A stretch of 64,000 bases of DNA from Granulicella mallensis MP5ACTX8 (GTDB lineage: Bacteria; Acidobacteriota; Terriglobia; Terriglobales; Acidobacteriaceae), in NCBI RefSeq assembly GCF_000178955.2, contig NC_016631.1, positions 3,596,001 through 3,660,000 of the forward strand, in the 5' to 3' direction. Positions 61,996 to 64,000 of the stretch are shown one piece after another. The position numbers and the translations under genes were made by a program. The first letter of the stretch is position 1. Each line of letters begins with the position of its first letter. The notes beneath the pieces are model-generated. The model had not been told where the DNA came from. It searched no databases and worked only from the letters and a program-made list of their open reading frames with translations.

Positions 61996-62071
61996 GGACG
62001 CGTAGCTCAGCTGGTAGAGCATTCGACTCTTAATCGACTGGTCGTAGGTTCGATCCCTACCGCGTCCACCA
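61996..62071 (+). tRNA. tRNA-Lys (CTT)
   Basis: A full cloverleaf: acceptor GGACGCG with CGCGTCC, D-arm GCTCAGCTGGTAGAGC, anticodon loop CTCTTAA (anticodon CTT), T-arm GGTTCGATCCC, encoded CCA. Its 3' end borders the phage-like genes at the right edge, so it may serve as the attachment site. Confidence 0.96.
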
Positions 62072-62110
62072 TTCCCCACCTTGCAAATCAAATAATTCAC
62101 ACGAAGCGCT

Positions 62111-62133
62111 GCCCGCATCGGGCTATTTGTTTT
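62111..62133 (+). terminator. Terminator after tRNA-Lys
   Basis: GCCCG-CAT-CGGGC followed by TATTTGTTTT on the plus strand. Stem of five base pairs, short but with a good T tail. Confidence 0.6.
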
Positions 62134-62246
62134 ATCAGCCGTTCAGCACACTAAATGATTCATTCCGAACAAGAACAAAACTCAAAAAACCCGCCACGCT
62201 TTTAAGAGCAGTGACGGAGTTGGTTGAGAGGACGAAGATGTTCCAA

Positions 62247-62681
62247 CTAAACGTCAGCCTCGAGTTTCTGAAGTGCTACTGCGGCATTGCCCTTGAATCC
62301 GTCGAAGTCAACGACTAGCTTCTTCTCAGCGGCGATGACATCGACATAGTTACTCGAAGTCGTAACCTCGGAAATGAAAGCCTTGAACGCCACCAGGACA
62401 GCTTCATCATCTTCGATATTGAGCGCATCAGCTTTCGCGGCAATGGTGATGGCCGCGACCAGGTTTTCGGCTGAGGTGATCGCAGAACCCGAGTCCTTGA
62501 CGGCTGCCAGAACCAGAGCATCCACATCCTCGATAATAAGAACCGTCTCCGGGAGCAATGTTTCGGCGTCCTTCTCGACGTCGTTCGTGACAGTGACAAC
62601 CTTCTTTATCCAGTCGGGGACGATTGCCAACTCCTTACCAACCCATGTCAGTCCCTTTACCACTTCCGAAAAAATGTTCAT
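62247..62681 (-). CDS. Phage-region hypothetical acidic protein
   Basis: A 144-residue protein, last in the minus-strand row. It is acidic and alanine/valine rich, mostly helical: MNIFSEVVKGLTWVGKELAI at the start, then VEKDAETLLPETVLIIEDVDAL and repeating amphipathic helices (ITSAENLVAAITIAAKADAL). No signal peptide or cysteine. The pattern resembles structural or accessory phage proteins but no family is recognised. AGAGG lies seven bases before the ATG. Placed 12 bp after the small membrane protein, as part of the same operon. Confidence 0.65.
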   Translation of the reverse strand: MNIFSEVVKGLTWVGKELAIVPDWIKKVVTVTNDVEKDAETLLPETVLIIEDVDALVLAAVKDSGSAITSAENLVAAITIAAKADALNIEDDEAVLVAFKAFISEVTTSSNYVDVIAAEKKLVVDFDGFKGNAAVALQKLEADV

Positions 62682-62693
62682 AAATGCCCTCTC

Positions 62694-62933
62694 TTATGCA
62701 GTTGGAGCCGAATCGGCCACGTTGATAGTCCCACCCTGCTTGTTGTTGAGGGTGTTGCGAATCTGGTTAGTCAGCATGTTGATTCCGGCGCCGGTAACGC
62801 CGGCGGCTGAAGTTGTCAGTTCCGCATAGTGGAATCTGCAGCCTACGAAGATGGCGACTGTCCCAAAAACGACCATGGACAGGCCGATAAATTGATTTTG
62901 AGTGGACTGTTTAGCTTCAATCTGATCGCTCAA
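62694..62933 (-). CDS. Phage-region small membrane protein, TTG start
   Basis: A 79-residue protein with one membrane span (FIGLSMVVFGTVAIFVGCRF) after a short acidic start (SDQIEAKQSTQNQ) and a polar tail. The start is TTG at 62933, which shares bases with the stop of the lysozyme gene (TTGA) and has AAGGAGG four bases before it. A frame extending to 63020 overlaps the lysozyme and is not needed. Size, span and place after an endolysin suggest a holin or spanin-type lysis protein, though the family is unknown. Confidence 0.7.
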   Translation of the reverse strand: MSDQIEAKQSTQNQFIGLSMVVFGTVAIFVGCRFHYAELTTSAAGVTGAGINMLTNQIRNTLNNKQGGTINVADSAPTA

Positions 62934-63538
62934 ACTGCCTCCTTGGAAGCCTGAATAAATTGCGCAACTGTCCAGGAGTTGCGCTTGCTGAAAGCCGGAT
63001 GGTTCCTGTCTCGATGGCACTCCTGCGCCATTCTCAGAAAGTTTGGCGGAGTGCTATTGGCCGCAGCATTGAAGGCGCGATAGCTATGCAGCCCGGTAGC
63101 TGGCCTTTTCGCTGTCGCAGGTTCTCCAATTCCCAGCCCATAAGCCATGTCAGCAATGCCGACCTGTGCGCACTGGGGAAATGAGTCGAAAGCTGGATAT
63201 AGGACGTGCAGCGGCTCATCCAGAGCCTGCACTGAGGTACATGTAAGTGCATCGATGTCGAACTGGAGAAGATGCAGGCCGGTGAGCGACTTATAAAACT
63301 GAGCATCGCGGTCACCCGGCATAGCCTTGACCCGCTGCCAATCATCCGCGATCTGATCGGAGGTCGCAGGTGTGCCGTCTGGCATGTACCAGGGGAGTTG
63401 CTGTGAGTTGTGCAGATTGGCTACGAGATGGCCCTGACCGGTGGTCGCATTCGGTGGATCATCCGAGTCCAGGTACAGGAAGTTTTCGTTGCCCTCCCAG
63501 ACTGGAATCTGTATGCATTCTGCATCGATGTAGGTCAC
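62930..63538 (-). CDS. Phage lysozyme-like endolysin, GTG start
   Basis: A 202-residue protein. Near the start, IPVWEGNENFLYLDSDDPPN then ATTGQGHLV fits the T4-lysozyme (GH24) active site: Glu15, Asp24 nine residues on, and Thr33 before the GQGH turn, the same order as Glu11-Asp20-Thr26 of T4 lysozyme. Later, ADMAYGLG and FRAFNAAANS-like helices (SYRAFNAAANSTPP) complete the fold. It would cut peptidoglycan glycan chains. The GTG at 63538 follows GGAG by seven bases and shares four bases (GTGA) with the stop of the upstream coiled-coil protein. The longer frame to 63604 overlaps that gene. Confidence 0.78.
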   Translation of the reverse strand: MTYIDAECIQIPVWEGNENFLYLDSDDPPNATTGQGHLVANLHNSQQLPWYMPDGTPATSDQIADDWQRVKAMPGDRDAQFYKSLTGLHLLQFDIDALTCTSVQALDEPLHVLYPAFDSFPQCAQVGIADMAYGLGIGEPATAKRPATGLHSYRAFNAAANSTPPNFLRMAQECHRDRNHPAFSKRNSWTVAQFIQASKEAV

Positions 63539-63975
63539 GGCTTCACTCCGTGTGTAAACAACCAGACGATGCCGGTAATGATTCCGCCGATCACTGTGGC
63601 GCACGTCCCAATGATCCCCACTGCGATCCCAACCCCGCGCCAGCCGTCCATCCAGGACTTCGCCTCAGTCTGCGAACTTCGGATCGCACGGATGTCGTTT
63701 CCGATGTTGTTTACATCGGCGCGCATATCCCGCACTTCGGCACCAAGCAGGACTACGTCGCCACTCATTTGCTTCAGGTCTTTCTCTAGCCGTGGGACCA
63801 TCCCGCTTGATCCATCACCGCTTCCGACAAGAGACACGATCACCCCTTTCAGGAGCTTTAGTTCCCCCTCGATCTCCCACACCTTGTCCGCATTCTGCTG
63901 CACGGCATCGTGCAGGTTGTGGCGCTGCGCATCCTGAGCGACGAGGTTCGCCACTAGGGCCGCATTCCCCTCCAC
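63535..63975 (-). CDS. Phage-region coiled-coil protein with C-terminal span (holin-like)
   Basis: A 146-residue protein: an acidic helical start (LVANLVAQDAQRHNLHDAV), a long coiled coil (VPRLEKDLKQMSGDVVLLGA, then EVRDMRADVNNIGNDIRAI) and one or two C-terminal membrane spans (VGIAVGIIGTCATVIGGIIT, GIVWLF). This layout is that of XhlA-like hemolysin/holin partners found beside endolysins. GTG at 63975 has AAAGG four bases before it, but the frame stays open to the window edge, so a longer form is possible. It heads the visible row of overlapping lysis-type genes. Confidence 0.68.
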   Translation of the reverse strand: MEGNAALVANLVAQDAQRHNLHDAVQQNADKVWEIEGELKLLKGVIVSLVGSGDGSSGMVPRLEKDLKQMSGDVVLLGAEVRDMRADVNNIGNDIRAIRSSQTEAKSWMDGWRGVGIAVGIIGTCATVIGGIITGIVWLFTHGVKP

Positions 63976-64000
63976 TACACCTTTGCATATGGCTGTGCTC

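Overview
The window looks like a chromosomal segment of an Acidobacteriota soil bacterium, probably of the Terriglobus/Granulicella/Edaphobacter type (inference). The signs are a 1,223-residue Oar-type TonB-dependent receptor with an N-terminal carboxypeptidase-regulatory domain, a TIGR03435-type secreted protein, several Crp/Fnr regulators without close partners, many secreted sugar-active proteins, frequent TTG/GTG starts with strong purine-rich ribosome binding sites, and intergenic palindromes of the GTCATCCTGAG and GGAATGAC kinds. Genes lie on both strands in short operons, often closed by long perfect hairpins.

Layout. 1-5.7 kb: end of a LacI regulator, a GH43 arabinanase and an Oar-like TonB receptor (arabinan/pectin use). 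6-9 kb: a GrpB-like protein and an operon of two epoxide-hydrolase-type alpha/beta hydrolases plus a VOC protein. 9.2-10.8 kb: a tandem-duplicated TIGR03435 protein. 11-20.7 kb: helicase HrpB, two Crp/Fnr regulators, a soluble histidine kinase, a pseudo-receiver, topoisomerase IB, a Rieske-FAD oxidoreductase and a response regulator. 21-25 kb: a purine nucleoside permease-like secreted protein, a YidC insertase, a 48-residue gene with its own terminator and a small hypothetical. 25-28.4 kb: MHS-family transporter, GlxA-type regulator, HD-domain protein. 28.4-38.9 kb: a TolC/HlyD/RND efflux operon, a YncE-like beta-propeller and an OmpR-type two-component system.

39-46.6 kb is an L-fucose catabolic locus: a secreted beta-helix/FN3 protein, fucose permease, L-fuconate dehydratase whose catalytic residues all align, and two SDR enzymes (2-keto-3-deoxy-L-fuconate dehydrogenase and L-fucose dehydrogenase). 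Together they give most of the non-phosphorylating fucose pathway; a lactonase and the final cleavage enzyme are not seen here. 46.8-50 kb: a GT1 glycosyltransferase, tRNA-Glu, and an MhqO/MhqD-like dioxygenase-hydrolase pair with overlapping stop and start. 50-55.5 kb: a Leloir galactose operon (sodium/sugar symporter, small membrane protein, galK, galT, galE), in which galK seems to start at CTG.

The clearest regulatory discovery is at 55.64-55.70 kb: a fluoride (crcB-type) riboswitch whose 3' strand can instead pair with the ribosome binding site of a CLC-F fluoride/proton antiporter gene. Then follow a siderophore-type TonB receptor preceded by a 45-bp composite palindrome, an FtsB/DivIC-like protein, and mqnD of the futalosine menaquinone pathway. 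The window ends at tRNA-Lys(CTT), directly followed on the minus strand by overlapping small genes including a T4-type lysozyme and coiled-coil/membrane proteins: the lysis end of a prophage or prophage remnant that probably uses the tRNA as its attachment site.
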